DNA of 64,000 nucleotides from Chlamydiales bacterium (GTDB taxonomy: Bacteria; Chlamydiota; Chlamydiia; Chlamydiales; JACKPQ01): NCBI GenBank assembly GCA_024233435.1, contig JACKPQ010000001.1:186001-250000 (forward strand), given 5' to 3'. The notes beneath the pieces are model-generated. The model searched no databases. It saw nothing but the letters and a program-made list of their open reading frames with translations, and was not told where the DNA came from. Shown here in pieces: positions 42,694-51,843 of this stretch (its first letter is position 1; each line of letters starts with the position of its first letter). Position numbers and translations under genes: made by a program.

Positions 42694-43534
42694 CTAAATA
42701 TCCATCGGCGTCAAAGGCTTTAAAATCATCGATTCCCTCACCCAGCCCAACATAGCAAACGGGCAACTTAAGGCGCTGCCCAATGCTGAGCGCGATGCCA
42801 CCTTTCGCTGAACCGTCGAGCTTGCTCAAAACGATGCCTGTCAGTGGGGCAAACTCATGGAACTTCATTGCCTGGTCTAGGCCATTTTGCCCCGTTGTTG
42901 CATCTAAAACGAGCAGCGTTTCGTGAGGAGATCTTGGATCTGACTTATGACAGACTGAGCGCATTTTTTCAAGCTCGCGCATCAAATCAGTCTTTGACTG
43001 GAGGCGCCCGGCCGTATCGGCGATAACGATATCGATATTTTTTGCCTTTGCTGATTGGATGGCATCAAAGATCACAGCTGCTGGATCGCCACCGCTCTGT
43101 CCTTTGACGATGGGAACATCAAGCCGCTTGGCCCAAAGCTCAAGCTGTTCGATGGCAGCAGCCCGAAAGGTATCAGCTGCAGCTAACAAGACTTTTTTGC
43201 CTTGGGTCTGATAAAATTTTGCAAGCTTTGCGCACGTTGTAGTTTTGCCACTGCCGTTTATGCCTGTCATCAAAATCACGTGGGGAGCGCCCATTTCTAC
43301 AGGAGATGTTTCAACTAGCAAAGCTTTGGCTTTCTCGCGCATAGCATCTAAAACTTTTTGAGCTTCCACCTGTTTTTTTGCGCGCAAAAGAGGGCGCACA
43401 TCTTTTAAAAGTTCTTCGATGAGTTCTGATCCCAGATCAGCCTCATACATCGTCTCTTCAAGCTTTTCGAGCGTCTCTTCATCGATTGGACGTGTGAAAA
43501 GAGATTTGACGTTTTGAAAAAATGACCTAAACAT
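42671..43534 (-). CDS. ftsY: Signal recognition particle receptor
   Basis: 287 residues from the ATG at 43534 (MFRSFFQNVKSLF); the longer frame from 43573 would run into the sucC start region. SRP-GTPase motifs: GINGSGKTTTCAKLA (G1), ADTFRAAAIEQL (G2), IADTAGRLQSK (G3), LSKLDGSAKGG (G4) and YVGLGEGIDDF (G5). The acidic A-domain is almost absent, as in small FtsY proteins. With SRP it brings ribosomes making membrane proteins to SecYEG. A TATACT -10-like hexamer lies about ten bases before the ATG, so the leader may be very short. Confidence 0.95.
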   Translation of the reverse strand: MFRSFFQNVKSLFTRPIDEETLEKLEETMYEADLGSELIEELLKDVRPLLRAKKQVEAQKVLDAMREKAKALLVETSPVEMGAPHVILMTGINGSGKTTTCAKLAKFYQTQGKKVLLAAADTFRAAAIEQLELWAKRLDVPIVKGQSGGDPAAVIFDAIQSAKAKNIDIVIADTAGRLQSKTDLMRELEKMRSVCHKSDPRSPHETLLVLDATTGQNGLDQAMKFHEFAPLTGIVLSKLDGSAKGGIALSIGQRLKLPVCYVGLGEGIDDFKAFDADGYLDELFSLS

Positions 43535-43561
43535 GATACGAAGTATAGCAGGGGAGAGCAT

Positions 43562-44728
43562 ATGAATACACATGAATATCAGGCAAAAACGATCTTAAAA
43601 CAATTTGGGTTGCCCATTCCAGACTTTGGAGTGGCCGAAAGCTTGAGTGAAGTTAAAAATATTGTTTCAGAGCTAGGATTAAAGCAGGCTATTGTCAAAA
43701 TTCAGGTGCATGCTGGCGGGCGAGGGAAAGCGGGCGGAGTAAAATTTGCCAAAACACCCGACGAAATATACACCCATGCAGAAGCGCTCATTGGCATGAA
43801 AATGGTCAATAATCAGACAGGACCACAAGGAGTGATCGCTCATAAAGTGATGATCTGCGACCCCGTCGATATTCACAAAGAGTACTACTTAGGGGCAGTC
43901 ATCGATCGAGAAAACGCGCGCGCAATCCTCATTGCATCTCCTGAAGGTGGCATGGAAATTGAAGAGATCGCTGAAACCCACCCCGAAAAAATCTTAAAGC
44001 TACCCATTCAAACCGATGGGACCATGCGAAGCTATCACCTAGTTGAACTTTGCAACTTCATGGGATGGAAAGGAGATTTAGCTAAACAGGGGCGCAAAAT
44101 AGGGGCGAGCATCGGCCGGGCCTTTGTTGCAAAAGATGCCGATCTGCTTGAGATCAATCCCCTTGTTGAAACATCTGATGGAAAGCTTTGGTGTGTTGAT
44201 GCCAAACTATCTGTTGATGATAATGCCCTTTTTCGTCAGCCCGATATCGGTGAGCTCTATGATCCCACTCAAGTTTCTGCGCAAGAGGCTGGCGCAAAAA
44301 AATACGATTTAGCCTACATTGCCCTCGATGGGAACATCGGCTGTATGGTCAACGGCGCTGGACTTGCCATGTCGACCATGGATATTATTCAGCACTACGG
44401 AGGTAAACCAGCCAACTTTTTAGACGTTGGCGGTAGCGCAACAAAAGAAATTGTTGCAGCCGGTTTTAAACTCATCTTAGAAGATCCCAAAGTTAAAGCC
44501 ATTCTTGTTAACATCTTTGGAGGCATTATGAGCTGCGCTACCATCGCAGAAGGAGTGATTGCAGCCGTGGGCGAGCTCAATGTGCAAATTCCCCTTGTCG
44601 TTCGCTTAGAGGGAACGAACGTTGATGAAGGAAAACGCCTTTTAAAAGAATCAGGACTAAAAATCGTTGCCGCAGATGATCTTGGCGATGCTGCGAAAAA
44701 AGCTGTCGAATCACTAGGGGGTAAATAA
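43562..44728 (+). CDS. sucC: Succinyl-CoA synthetase, beta subunit
   Basis: 388 residues, ATP-grasp family. MNTHEYQAKTILKQFGLPIP, the nucleotide-binding VHAGGRGKAGGVKF, ADLLEINPLVE (metal ligand region) and NIFGGIMSCATIAEGV all match. With SucD it makes ATP or GTP from succinyl-CoA in the TCA cycle. It is divergent from ftsY, with only 27 bases between starts. The stop overlaps the sucD start (TAATG). The pair has the same order in Chlamydia. Confidence 0.96.
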   Translation: MNTHEYQAKTILKQFGLPIPDFGVAESLSEVKNIVSELGLKQAIVKIQVHAGGRGKAGGVKFAKTPDEIYTHAEALIGMKMVNNQTGPQGVIAHKVMICDPVDIHKEYYLGAVIDRENARAILIASPEGGMEIEEIAETHPEKILKLPIQTDGTMRSYHLVELCNFMGWKGDLAKQGRKIGASIGRAFVAKDADLLEINPLVETSDGKLWCVDAKLSVDDNALFRQPDIGELYDPTQVSAQEAGAKKYDLAYIALDGNIGCMVNGAGLAMSTMDIIQHYGGKPANFLDVGGSATKEIVAAGFKLILEDPKVKAILVNIFGGIMSCATIAEGVIAAVGELNVQIPLVVRLEGTNVDEGKRLLKESGLKIVAADDLGDAAKKAVESLGGK

Positions 44729-45597
44729 TGGGCATACTCATCGATAAAAAAACGCGCGTGATCACACAAGGCATCACAGGAAAAGCAGGCCATTTTCACA
44801 CAGAGCAGGGCATCAAATATGGCTCATGCTACGTGGGGGGTGTAACGCCTGGTAAGGGAGGAGAAACCACCCTTGATCTTCCTATTTTTGACACCGTTAA
44901 AGAAGCTGTTAAAAAAGTGCAGCCTGATGCCACGCTGATTTTTGTGCCTCCGCCCTTTGCAGCAGAGGCGATATTAGAGGCTGAAGACGCTGGGATTGCG
45001 CTCATTGTTTGCATCACAGAAGGGATACCCATCCAAGATATGATCGAAGTTTCCCAAGTGATGCGCCGCTCAAAATCGCGTCTCATTGGCCCCAATTGCC
45101 CGGGCATCATCACACCAGAAGCATGTAAAATTGGCATCATGCCAGGCTACATCCACAAAAAAGGAAAGATCGGCATTGTTTCCCGATCAGGAACATTGAC
45201 CTATGAAGCCGTTTGGCAAACCACAGAGCTTGGGCTTGGACAGACCACATGCGTCGGGATTGGAGGAGATCCACTCAACGGCACAAATTTTATCGATGTC
45301 CTAGAGCTATTTGAAAAAGATCCAGAAACCCAAGGCATTCTCATGATTGGAGAGATTGGAGGTAACGCTGAAGAGCAAGCTGCTGAATGGATCGCAAAAA
45401 ATTGCTCAAAACCCGTTGCTGCCTTTATCGCTGGTCAAACAGCTCCTCCAGGGCGTCGCATGGGTCATGCTGGAGCCATTGTCTCAGGCGGCAAGGGCAC
45501 TGCCAAGGACAAAATCGCTGCTCTACAAAAAGCAAAAGCCATGATTGCAGACACACCCGCTGAGATGGGGCTGGCCATGCAGAAGGCATTGAAGTGA
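44728..45597 (+). CDS. sucD: Succinyl-CoA synthetase, alpha subunit
   Basis: 289 residues. The CoA-binding N-terminus (VITQGITGKAGHFHTEQGI) and the active-site His H247 in GRRMGHAGAIVSGGKGTA are present; this His is phosphorylated during the reaction. GPNCPGIITP is also conserved. The start shares its first base with the sucC stop, and the stop overlaps the GTG start of the M50 protease gene, so the three form one operon. Confidence 0.96.
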   Translation: MGILIDKKTRVITQGITGKAGHFHTEQGIKYGSCYVGGVTPGKGGETTLDLPIFDTVKEAVKKVQPDATLIFVPPPFAAEAILEAEDAGIALIVCITEGIPIQDMIEVSQVMRRSKSRLIGPNCPGIITPEACKIGIMPGYIHKKGKIGIVSRSGTLTYEAVWQTTELGLGQTTCVGIGGDPLNGTNFIDVLELFEKDPETQGILMIGEIGGNAEEQAAEWIAKNCSKPVAAFIAGQTAPPGRRMGHAGAIVSGGKGTAKDKIAALQKAKAMIADTPAEMGLAMQKALK

Positions 45598-46727
45598 TCC
45601 AATTTCGAGGGTCCATTCCCGTTACCATCCATTTTGCTTTTTGGATTACAGCTGGCATCATCGGCTTTATCAATTCAGCCTCAATAACTGGCACACTGAT
45701 CTGGATTGGCATCATCTTAGTATCTGTCCTCGTGCACGAGTTCGGTCACGCCATTACAGCAAAAGCCTTTGGACAAAAACCACGCATCGAGCTCGTCGCT
45801 TTTGGAGGGTTTACCTACCCTGAGGGGAAGCAATTAAAAAGATGGCAAGAATTCATCGTTGTGCTCAACGGCCCTATTTTCGGTTTTGGTCTGTTCGTGC
45901 TAGCTGCAGCCCTGCTCCAACTACCATCTTTACAAGAAGGGATCACAGGTGGAGTTTTGCGAATTTTAAAAATGGTCAACCTCTTTTGGACCATATTCAA
46001 CCTCATTCCCGTTTTCCCTCTCGATGGGGGTCAGCTTCTTCGCATCACCTTTGAAGGGATTTTTGGTGCAAAAGGCTTCCGCTACGCCCTTATCGTTGGC
46101 ATGATTTTTGGATCAGCAGCGGCAGTCATAGCTTTCATCGTCGGCTATTTTATCATTGGCGCTTTCTTCTTCCTGTTTGCCTTTCAGAGTTTTGAAATCT
46201 ATCGCCGTGCAAAAAACATGACAGAAGTTGACCGCGATGAACTTGTGACAAAAGAAGTTGAAGAGATTGATCAGCTCATAGAGCAAAAAAGGTATAAAGA
46301 AGCCATTCCCCATCTTGAGGATCTCATCGCTCGCACCAAATCAGGCATCACATTTCAGCGTTCTTCAGAATTACTTGCCCACATCTACTCCCAGGAGCAA
46401 AACTGGTCCAAAGCCTACGAGCTCTTGCTACCCATCAAAGAAGAGCTTTCACCTCCAGCGCGAATCCTTCTTCACAAAGCGGCCTTTGAAAAGCAAGACT
46501 TTGAGTTGGTTCTAGCTCTTGGAGGACCTTGTTTTCAAGATTTGCCCGAGGCAGAAATCGCTTTGAACAATGCCATTGCCGCTGCCACACTCAATCAAGT
46601 TGAGCCCGCCATCGGCTGGCTGCTCTCAGCTCAAGACCGCGGTTTGACGAATATCAAAGATGTCGTTCGCAATCCTGCCTTCGATACCATCCGCGATAAT
46701 CCCTCTTTTAAAGATCTTATTTGCTAA
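45594..46727 (+). CDS. Site-2-type (M50) metalloprotease with C-terminal helical repeats
   Basis: 377 residues from GTG at 45594, overlapping the sucD stop (GTGA). The zinc motif HEFGH (H48, E49, H52) lies in a membrane helix. The third ligand D144 is in NLIPVFPLDGGQLL. About six membrane segments fill residues 1-200. Residues 225-377 are soluble and TPR-like (RYKEAIPHLEDLIARTKSG, NWSKAYELLLPIKEEL). Rhomboid-like intramembrane cleavage of a regulator or leader peptide is the family's usual job; the substrate is unknown. The TPR tail may recruit it. Confidence 0.85.
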   Translation: MIQFRGSIPVTIHFAFWITAGIIGFINSASITGTLIWIGIILVSVLVHEFGHAITAKAFGQKPRIELVAFGGFTYPEGKQLKRWQEFIVVLNGPIFGFGLFVLAAALLQLPSLQEGITGGVLRILKMVNLFWTIFNLIPVFPLDGGQLLRITFEGIFGAKGFRYALIVGMIFGSAAAVIAFIVGYFIIGAFFFLFAFQSFEIYRRAKNMTEVDRDELVTKEVEEIDQLIEQKRYKEAIPHLEDLIARTKSGITFQRSSELLAHIYSQEQNWSKAYELLLPIKEELSPPARILLHKAAFEKQDFELVLALGGPCFQDLPEAEIALNNAIAAATLNQVEPAIGWLLSAQDRGLTNIKDVVRNPAFDTIRDNPSFKDLIC

Positions 46728-46970
46728 GCCGTTTAACCTCAGTTCTGGGTTTATCGTCCGTGAAAATATGATGGACGTTATTAAAGCCATTGAATTGAAT
46801 TCTGCAATTAGGAAGTTCCCAATTATTAATATAAAATGTACAAGTAATCTCCTTCCCAAGACACATGCCATGCGTAATGACGAGATGCTCAAGTGGATCC
46901 GAAGGATCAACGTCTGGGAATAAAGCGCACCTTTCTGAAAGAGCTGTAGAATTTATCGAACCCTATCCTT
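46722..46970 (-). pseudogene. Possible remnant of a decayed gene
   Basis: The minus strand is open for about 80 codons without a start. It reads CALFPDVDPSDPLEHLVITH and then CTFYINNWELPNCRIQF, a protein-like composition quite unlike random sequence. It ends KPRTEVKRLSK at 46722, where the last residues run through a family-2 repeat end. No family is recognised. I read it as the 3' piece of a lost gene. The region 46728-46997 otherwise holds only the repeat and a terminator. Confidence 0.35.
46734..46754. repeat. Solo end of repeat family 2
   Basis: TAACCTCAGTTCTGGGTTTA and one more base match the left end of the full copy at 32028 with about one difference. It lies directly after the M50 protease stop. 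No partner end is found within 250 bases. Confidence 0.65.
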
Positions 46971-46990
46971 AAAGAAAGGATAGGGTCGTT
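46961..46990. terminator. Terminator between convergent genes
   Basis: CCCTATCCTT (46961-46970) pairs perfectly with AAGGATAGGG (46976-46985), loop of five bases, followed by TCGTTTTA on the plus strand. It would end the sucC-sucD-M50 transcript and lies 12 bases beyond the htrA stop, so it may serve both strands. Confidence 0.8.
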
Positions 46991-46997
46991 TTAAAGA

Positions 46998-48431
46998 TCA
47001 ATTTAGCGTAACGGTGTAGTAATGGCGAATGGGGCCATTTTGCACCAAGAATGCAATTGATTTCTGGTTCTGGCTTTTTGCAAGCGCTTGGTTGAACTCT
47101 TGCATGGTGGTGACTTGATAGTTGCCAATCGAGATGATGAGGAAACCAGGCTGCAGGCCAGCTCGCATAGCAGGAGAACCAGGCTTGATTTGCGTAATGA
47201 CGATGCCCTCTTCACTTGGTGAAAGGCGCAGACGTCTGCGAAGATCAGGGGTGAGCTCGCTCGCTTCGATGCCTATTTTTTGGCTTAGCTCGTGAGGCTC
47301 TGAGCCTGACTCCGAGCGTGAGCCGAGGGTGACTGGCAGATTCATCGTCTTGCCTTGTCGTTTGATGGTAAGATTGACGACAGTGCCAGGAGAGAGCATC
47401 GCGATTTCGTTGCGTAAAGTGGAGGCGGATTTAATGGGCCTCTTATTGTATGCAATGATGACATCTCCGGTTTGAAGGCCAGCTTTTGCAGCAGGTGAAT
47501 CTGGAACAACTTGTGCAACGACAGCTCCTTGTGTTTGGTCGATGCCAAGCCCTTCAGCTAAGTTTTTATCGAGGGGCTGGAGGGACACGCCCATAAAGCC
47601 TCGGTCAACGGTGCCGTTGTGGATGAGTTGATCCATGACATGCTCTGCCATGTTGCAAGGAATCGCAAATCCAATGCCCATGTAGCCGCCGGAGCGGGAA
47701 ACGATGGCTGCATTGACGCCAATGACTTTCCCTTCGATGTTGAGGAGGGGACCGCCAGAGTTGCCTGGGTTAATCGCAGCATCGGTTTGAATAAAGTCTT
47801 CAAGATCGTTGATATGAAGGTTGTTGCGCCCCTTTGCGCTGACAACACCAACAGTAACAGTTGCCTCAAGTTGGAAAGGGCTGCCGATGGCAATTGCCCA
47901 CTCGCCCACTTCAACTTTATCCATTTCTGCAAACTTGACAAATGGGTGATCTTCTCCTGCTACTTTTACAACAGCTAGATCTGTATGGTTGTCGATGCCA
48001 ACGAGGGTTGCATCAAGCTCGGTGCCATCGTTAAGCACAGCTGTGATATTAACAGCGTCGCGAACGACGTGGGCATTGGTCATGATGTAACCATCAGAGG
48101 TGACGAAAAAGCCAGAGCCTTGGCTCATTTGAGGCTTTGGAGGAGCTCTGCGTTGTTGAGGAGGAGGAGCTCCAAAAAAGCGGCGGAAAAATTCATCTTC
48201 TTGAAAAGAGTCAAAAGGGTTTTGGCCTTGATAAGGGTCGCTGGGCTGCCCTTCAACGCGCAAGAAAACAACAGCGGGCTTTGCCTCTTTTGCAACTTCT
48301 ACAAAAGCATTTTGAACATTGCGCGCGCCACACATCTCACAACGCTTTGTTTGGCTGCCAAGCTTTAAATCATCGTATTTGTCTGCGATGAGCGACACGC
48401 TCATGACACATGCCAGAATAAATGTTTTCAT
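46998..48431 (-). CDS. htrA: Periplasmic serine protease/chaperone, DegP type
   Basis: 477 residues with a signal peptide (MKTFILACVMSVSLIA). The trypsin-like triad is H121 (TNAHVV), D151 (HTDLAVVKV) and S225 (NPGNSGGPL). Two PDZ domains follow at about 290-375 and 395-477 (GFMGVSLQPLDKNLAEGLG; GIVITQIKPGSPAMRAGLQ). A Gln/Pro-rich loop at 60-105 corresponds to the LA loop. HtrA degrades or refolds damaged envelope proteins, and in Chlamydia it is needed for replication. Same strand as the M16 protease upstream, separated by a 43-bp palindromic repeat. Confidence 0.95.
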   Translation of the reverse strand: MKTFILACVMSVSLIADKYDDLKLGSQTKRCEMCGARNVQNAFVEVAKEAKPAVVFLRVEGQPSDPYQGQNPFDSFQEDEFFRRFFGAPPPQQRRAPPKPQMSQGSGFFVTSDGYIMTNAHVVRDAVNITAVLNDGTELDATLVGIDNHTDLAVVKVAGEDHPFVKFAEMDKVEVGEWAIAIGSPFQLEATVTVGVVSAKGRNNLHINDLEDFIQTDAAINPGNSGGPLLNIEGKVIGVNAAIVSRSGGYMGIGFAIPCNMAEHVMDQLIHNGTVDRGFMGVSLQPLDKNLAEGLGIDQTQGAVVAQVVPDSPAAKAGLQTGDVIIAYNKRPIKSASTLRNEIAMLSPGTVVNLTIKRQGKTMNLPVTLGSRSESGSEPHELSQKIGIEASELTPDLRRRLRLSPSEEGIVITQIKPGSPAMRAGLQPGFLIISIGNYQVTTMQEFNQALAKSQNQKSIAFLVQNGPIRHYYTVTLN

Positions 48432-48446
48432 AGTCTGCTCCTTTTA

Positions 48447-48489
48447 TGCCGAAGTGAACCCAAAACCGAGTTTTGCGTTCACCTCGGTA
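48447..48489. repeat. Short family-1 palindrome (43 bp)
   Basis: TGCCGAAGTGAACCCAAAAC then a short centre and GTTTTGCGTTCACCTCGGTA, an imperfect hairpin bounded by TA at 48445-48446 and 48490-48491. It keeps the CCGAA...CGGTA ends of the 159-bp element but has almost no interior. It lies in the gap between the M16 protease and htrA. Confidence 0.75.
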
Positions 48490-48507
48490 TAGTGTTTAAT
48501 CATAGCA

Positions 48508-51402
48508 TCAAATTGAAGAAATGTGAAGGGGGTAATTGAGTTTTCTGTTTTCTTTTTCTAGAAGTTCTTTTGAAGCGAATGAAACAAGATGGTTGGCATT
48601 GATATTCGGTGCAATTTCGGTTTGTACGACTTGCATGATTTGGTCTTTTGTCGCATTAAGAACTGTCTCTCGATAAGTTTGGCGAAACGCAAAGGATTTG
48701 TTTTCGCGTGCCCAAATATATGCTGCCATACCGCGTGAGCCTGGGTAGATAGGGGAGTCATAAGCTTGAATCAGGCCGAGCTTTGCTTCTTCTAAATCTT
48801 GCTCAGAGAAGGATCCAGAGCCGATTTCATCAGCTGCAGCGTAAAATGCTTGCAAAGTGCTTTCAATATTTGGATCGCGGAAACCGTAAAAATAGAAGCA
48901 GCCCGTGATTGCGTTGTAGCTAGAACCAGACCCATAAGCGCCACCTTGCTCTCGAATTTTGGGATGCAGGACGCGGTTGTCAAATAGCTCTGATGCAAGG
49001 CTGACAAAAGGTGCGCGAGGATCAGATGCGTCAATAGTTTTTAGCCCTAAGCTTGTGAATGCAACCGGGCTTGAGATAATGCGTCCTTGGTTTTGTGCCT
49101 GAAAGGGGGTGGGATCGAGAGCAAAAGGAGTAAATGGATGTGTTGGCATATCTTTTAGAGGTGAAAGGTCTAGGGTGCTGTAGCTTTTTTCATCGCAAGC
49201 AATGACAATGTGAGGATTTTGTAGATGTAGCAGCTTAAATTTAAGCTTTGTAAATTGCTCAACTACATAAGGGAGTTTTGCATCGATATTATTTGCTAGA
49301 TCTTCAATGAATTTGAAGAAGTTGAGTCCTTGCCAGCGAGAGTTGATCGAGCCAATTTTAGAAAGATGAGATGTGGCAAGTTGAATGGCAAAGTTCATTG
49401 AGCTTTGTGTGAGGCGCTGTTGCATGTAGGTGTAGGTTTGCAGGATCAGCTCTTTGATGCGGCTTGCTTCATCGGTGCGTGGGCTGGTTGCAAATGCGCG
49501 CAATAGCGAAACGAGCTTGGGAGCATTGCGCTGCAAGGCTTTACCTTTAAGCACAAGCGCTGGCTTTAATGTGTTTGGGGATTTTGCTTGTGCATGTAAA
49601 GAGATAGATGCAGAAAGGCCTCCGACACACCCTTGCATTTCTTCAAGGGTTTGCTCATAAGTTTTATTGCCCACACCAAGTTCAGTCATGAATGAGGTGT
49701 AAAGCTGAGCATAAGGGAGCTCTTCTTCTGTAAGATCAGGCAGATCTAGAACAAGAGAGATGTAGCTGATGTGATTTGTAAAAACAGGGTGATGAAAAAC
49801 GTTGTCTTCTTGTTTGAGCGCAAAATCTGGGCCCTTTTGAGGAACATCTGCAATTTGAATTTTAGGTAAGCATTCAAGATCTTGTGCTTCACTTTGGAGC
49901 TGATAAGTTTTGAGCTGATCTGCCGTGTGCACAATCGATTCGGCTTGCTTTTCTGAAAGCGTCTTTTGAATGGCATCGAGCTTTGCGCGTTCGTTTTGCT
50001 CTTCCCGGGCAGCAAGTTGTGGATCAGGTTTAAAAGTGAGCTGAATGAAATGGTTGTTGTTAAGCAGATACTTTTGAATCAGTCCTTTTAAGTATTGAGG
50101 GTTTTGTATTTTCTTTTGCAAAGATTCAAAGGCTTCATAAAATTTCAGTCCTGACTCAGGAGCGCCACCATAAGCCTTCAGGGCAGCGGAGCGAAAATAA
50201 AGATTAAGCCCAAAGGGAAGGCCGCCGCCGCCAATTTCAAGGCGTTCAAATTCAAGCTGGTGGAGAGCATTTGCTGCTGTTTCAGGATCGATTGTCAGTG
50301 CCTGGAGCGTTTTAAAAATAATTGCTTTGAGCTTTGGAACATCTTCAGGGACACATCCTTTGCAGATAATGATATAAGGGATTTCGCTCATTTCGTGGTC
50401 CAAATGTCCATCAGCAGTTTTGCAAAGTCCGCTTTCTAATAGGGCTCTTTTAAGAGGGGACGCATCGTGATCTGTTAAAATTTGGTCAATGAGTGTGAGG
50501 GCAAGGCTATCTTCTAGTTCAGTTGGAGCGCAGGTCAGCCACCCAAAAGCTGCCATTGTTTGATTTTCTGCATTGTCCTCATGAGTTGGGTAAGTTTCTT
50601 CGAGCACAAGAGGCTGAGAAAAGCGCATCTGTTTGGGCAAGTTTGGCAAGGGATCACATTTTTGTGTTTTAGAAAAAACATGTTTCTCTAAAAAATCCAG
50701 GTGCTTTTCAAGACTAAGATTTCCATAAAAATAAAACAAACAGCGAGAGGGGTGGTAATACTGAGCATGAAAAGCTTTTAGTCCCTCGTAGGTGAGGTTG
50801 GGAATTTCCTCTGGATCTCCGCCGGAGTTAAAAGCGTAAGTAAGATCGGGAAAAAGAGCTCTGTTAATGATGCGCCAAAGGCGAGAATCTGGGCTTGACA
50901 TTGCCCCTTTCATTTCGTTGTAGACAATGCCTTGATAAGTCAGGGGTGTTGTAGGATCATTTGGAGTTTGAAACTCAAAGCGATGGCCTTCTTGTAAAAA
51001 ACTGAGCTCTTTAAGTTGTGGAAAAAAGACAGCATCAAGATACACTTCGAGTAAGTTGTAAAAATCTTGTTCCACACAAGAAGCTGCTGGATAGCACGTG
51101 AAATCGGGTCCTGTGAAGGCATTCATGAAAGTATTGAGGCTGCGGCGCGTCATTGCGAAGAAAGGATCTTTAACAGGATATTTTTTGGAGCCGCAGAGCA
51201 CAGTATGTTCCAGGATATGGGGAGCTCCGTTGCCACTGTCGGGCCACGTCTTTAGACCGAGGCAAAAAGCATTTTCGACATCATCACATGCAATATGGAC
51301 GATGTTTGCTCCGCTGGAGTGTTCAATCTCATATAGCGTGCAGGAGAGCTCTTCAATCGGAATTGTTTTGGTGTAGGTGAAATTTTTGTATAACGTTGAC
51401 AT
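48508..51402 (-). CDS. M16C zinc metalloprotease (presequence-protease-like)
   Basis: 964 residues from the ATG at 51402 (MSTLYKNFTYTKTIPIEEL); the frame continues to 51471 but that part overlaps a palindromic repeat. The inverted zinc motif HILEH (H62, E65, H66) is in GNGAPHILEHTVLCGSKKYP, and the distal Glu in GIVYNEMKGAMSSPD. Full two-halves architecture of the PreP/CYM1 clamshell proteases, which clear free peptides. A C-terminal GGAYGSGSSYNAITGCFYFY motif with the substrate-gripping R/Y region is present. No signal peptide. Chlamydia has the homologue CT824 next to htrA, the same order as here. Confidence 0.92.
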   Translation of the reverse strand: MSTLYKNFTYTKTIPIEELSCTLYEIEHSSGANIVHIACDDVENAFCLGLKTWPDSGNGAPHILEHTVLCGSKKYPVKDPFFAMTRRSLNTFMNAFTGPDFTCYPAASCVEQDFYNLLEVYLDAVFFPQLKELSFLQEGHRFEFQTPNDPTTPLTYQGIVYNEMKGAMSSPDSRLWRIINRALFPDLTYAFNSGGDPEEIPNLTYEGLKAFHAQYYHPSRCLFYFYGNLSLEKHLDFLEKHVFSKTQKCDPLPNLPKQMRFSQPLVLEETYPTHEDNAENQTMAAFGWLTCAPTELEDSLALTLIDQILTDHDASPLKRALLESGLCKTADGHLDHEMSEIPYIIICKGCVPEDVPKLKAIIFKTLQALTIDPETAANALHQLEFERLEIGGGGLPFGLNLYFRSAALKAYGGAPESGLKFYEAFESLQKKIQNPQYLKGLIQKYLLNNNHFIQLTFKPDPQLAAREEQNERAKLDAIQKTLSEKQAESIVHTADQLKTYQLQSEAQDLECLPKIQIADVPQKGPDFALKQEDNVFHHPVFTNHISYISLVLDLPDLTEEELPYAQLYTSFMTELGVGNKTYEQTLEEMQGCVGGLSASISLHAQAKSPNTLKPALVLKGKALQRNAPKLVSLLRAFATSPRTDEASRIKELILQTYTYMQQRLTQSSMNFAIQLATSHLSKIGSINSRWQGLNFFKFIEDLANNIDAKLPYVVEQFTKLKFKLLHLQNPHIVIACDEKSYSTLDLSPLKDMPTHPFTPFALDPTPFQAQNQGRIISSPVAFTSLGLKTIDASDPRAPFVSLASELFDNRVLHPKIREQGGAYGSGSSYNAITGCFYFYGFRDPNIESTLQAFYAAADEIGSGSFSEQDLEEAKLGLIQAYDSPIYPGSRGMAAYIWARENKSFAFRQTYRETVLNATKDQIMQVVQTEIAPNINANHLVSFASKELLEKENRKLNYPLHISSI

Positions 51403-51433
51403 TAGACCTGATTGTAGCATATATCTTGATATA

Positions 51434-51478
51434 TATCGAATTGAACTTAAAAATCTGACTTTTAAGTTCACTTCGGTA
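51434..51478. repeat. Short family-1 palindrome (45 bp)
   Basis: TATCGAATTGAACTTAAAAA pairs with TTTTAAGTTCACTTCGGTA around a seven-base centre, and TA flanks both sides (51432-51433, 51479-51480). It lies between two divergent genes, so here it cannot be a simple terminator and may instead affect both promoters. Confidence 0.75.
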
Positions 51479-51497
51479 TAGAACCAAGGAGGACTTT

Positions 51498-51782
51498 ATG
51501 GCGTGGCACAATATTTTGGGATACATAGGAGTGATGCTTGTGGCTATTGCCTACGCGCCAAAGTTACACCATCTGATCACGAAAAAATGCGGAGCGAATT
51601 TGAACCTGCGTGGTCATATTTTATTTTTAGTTGCATCTGTGATGCTCTTTTTTCCAGCCTTGTATGAGAAATCGGGTGTATTCATTGTTTTAACACTTTT
51701 TCTTGCCTTTGCATCAGCTGCTCTTGTCTACTATGGGAAAAAGTATCGCGACAACCATTGCGACGAACATATGCAGAAGTAA
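51498..51782 (+). CDS. SemiSWEET/PQ-loop-like small membrane protein
   Basis: 94 residues with three hydrophobic helices. ILGYIGVMLVAIAYAPKLHH places a Pro where PQ-loop/SemiSWEET helices have PQ, and NLNLRGHILFLVASVMLFF matches the second helix region. SemiSWEETs are homodimeric sugar facilitators. Here the role is inferred from fold pattern only. The ATG has AGGAGG upstream. Its stop is followed at once by an end of repeat family 3. Confidence 0.65.
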   Translation: MAWHNILGYIGVMLVAIAYAPKLHHLITKKCGANLNLRGHILFLVASVMLFFPALYEKSGVFIVLTLFLAFASAALVYYGKKYRDNHCDEHMQK

Positions 51783-51801
51783 TACGAATTCTGAGAAATA
51801 A
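51783..51801. repeat. Solo end of repeat family 3
   Basis: TACGAATTCTGAGAAATAA matches TACCAATTCTGGGAAATAA of the outer palindrome at 55.2 kb in 17 of 19 bases. It directly follows the stop of the SemiSWEET-like gene. Confidence 0.5.
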
Positions 51802-51843
51802 TTCCTTGTCCTAAATTAACTTTTTAGTTTATCTTCAACTTCT

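Noticed and set aside
51403..51471. N-terminal extension of the M16 protease
   Set aside because: It would be translated from the palindromic repeat, and the family start matches MSTLYKN at 51402.
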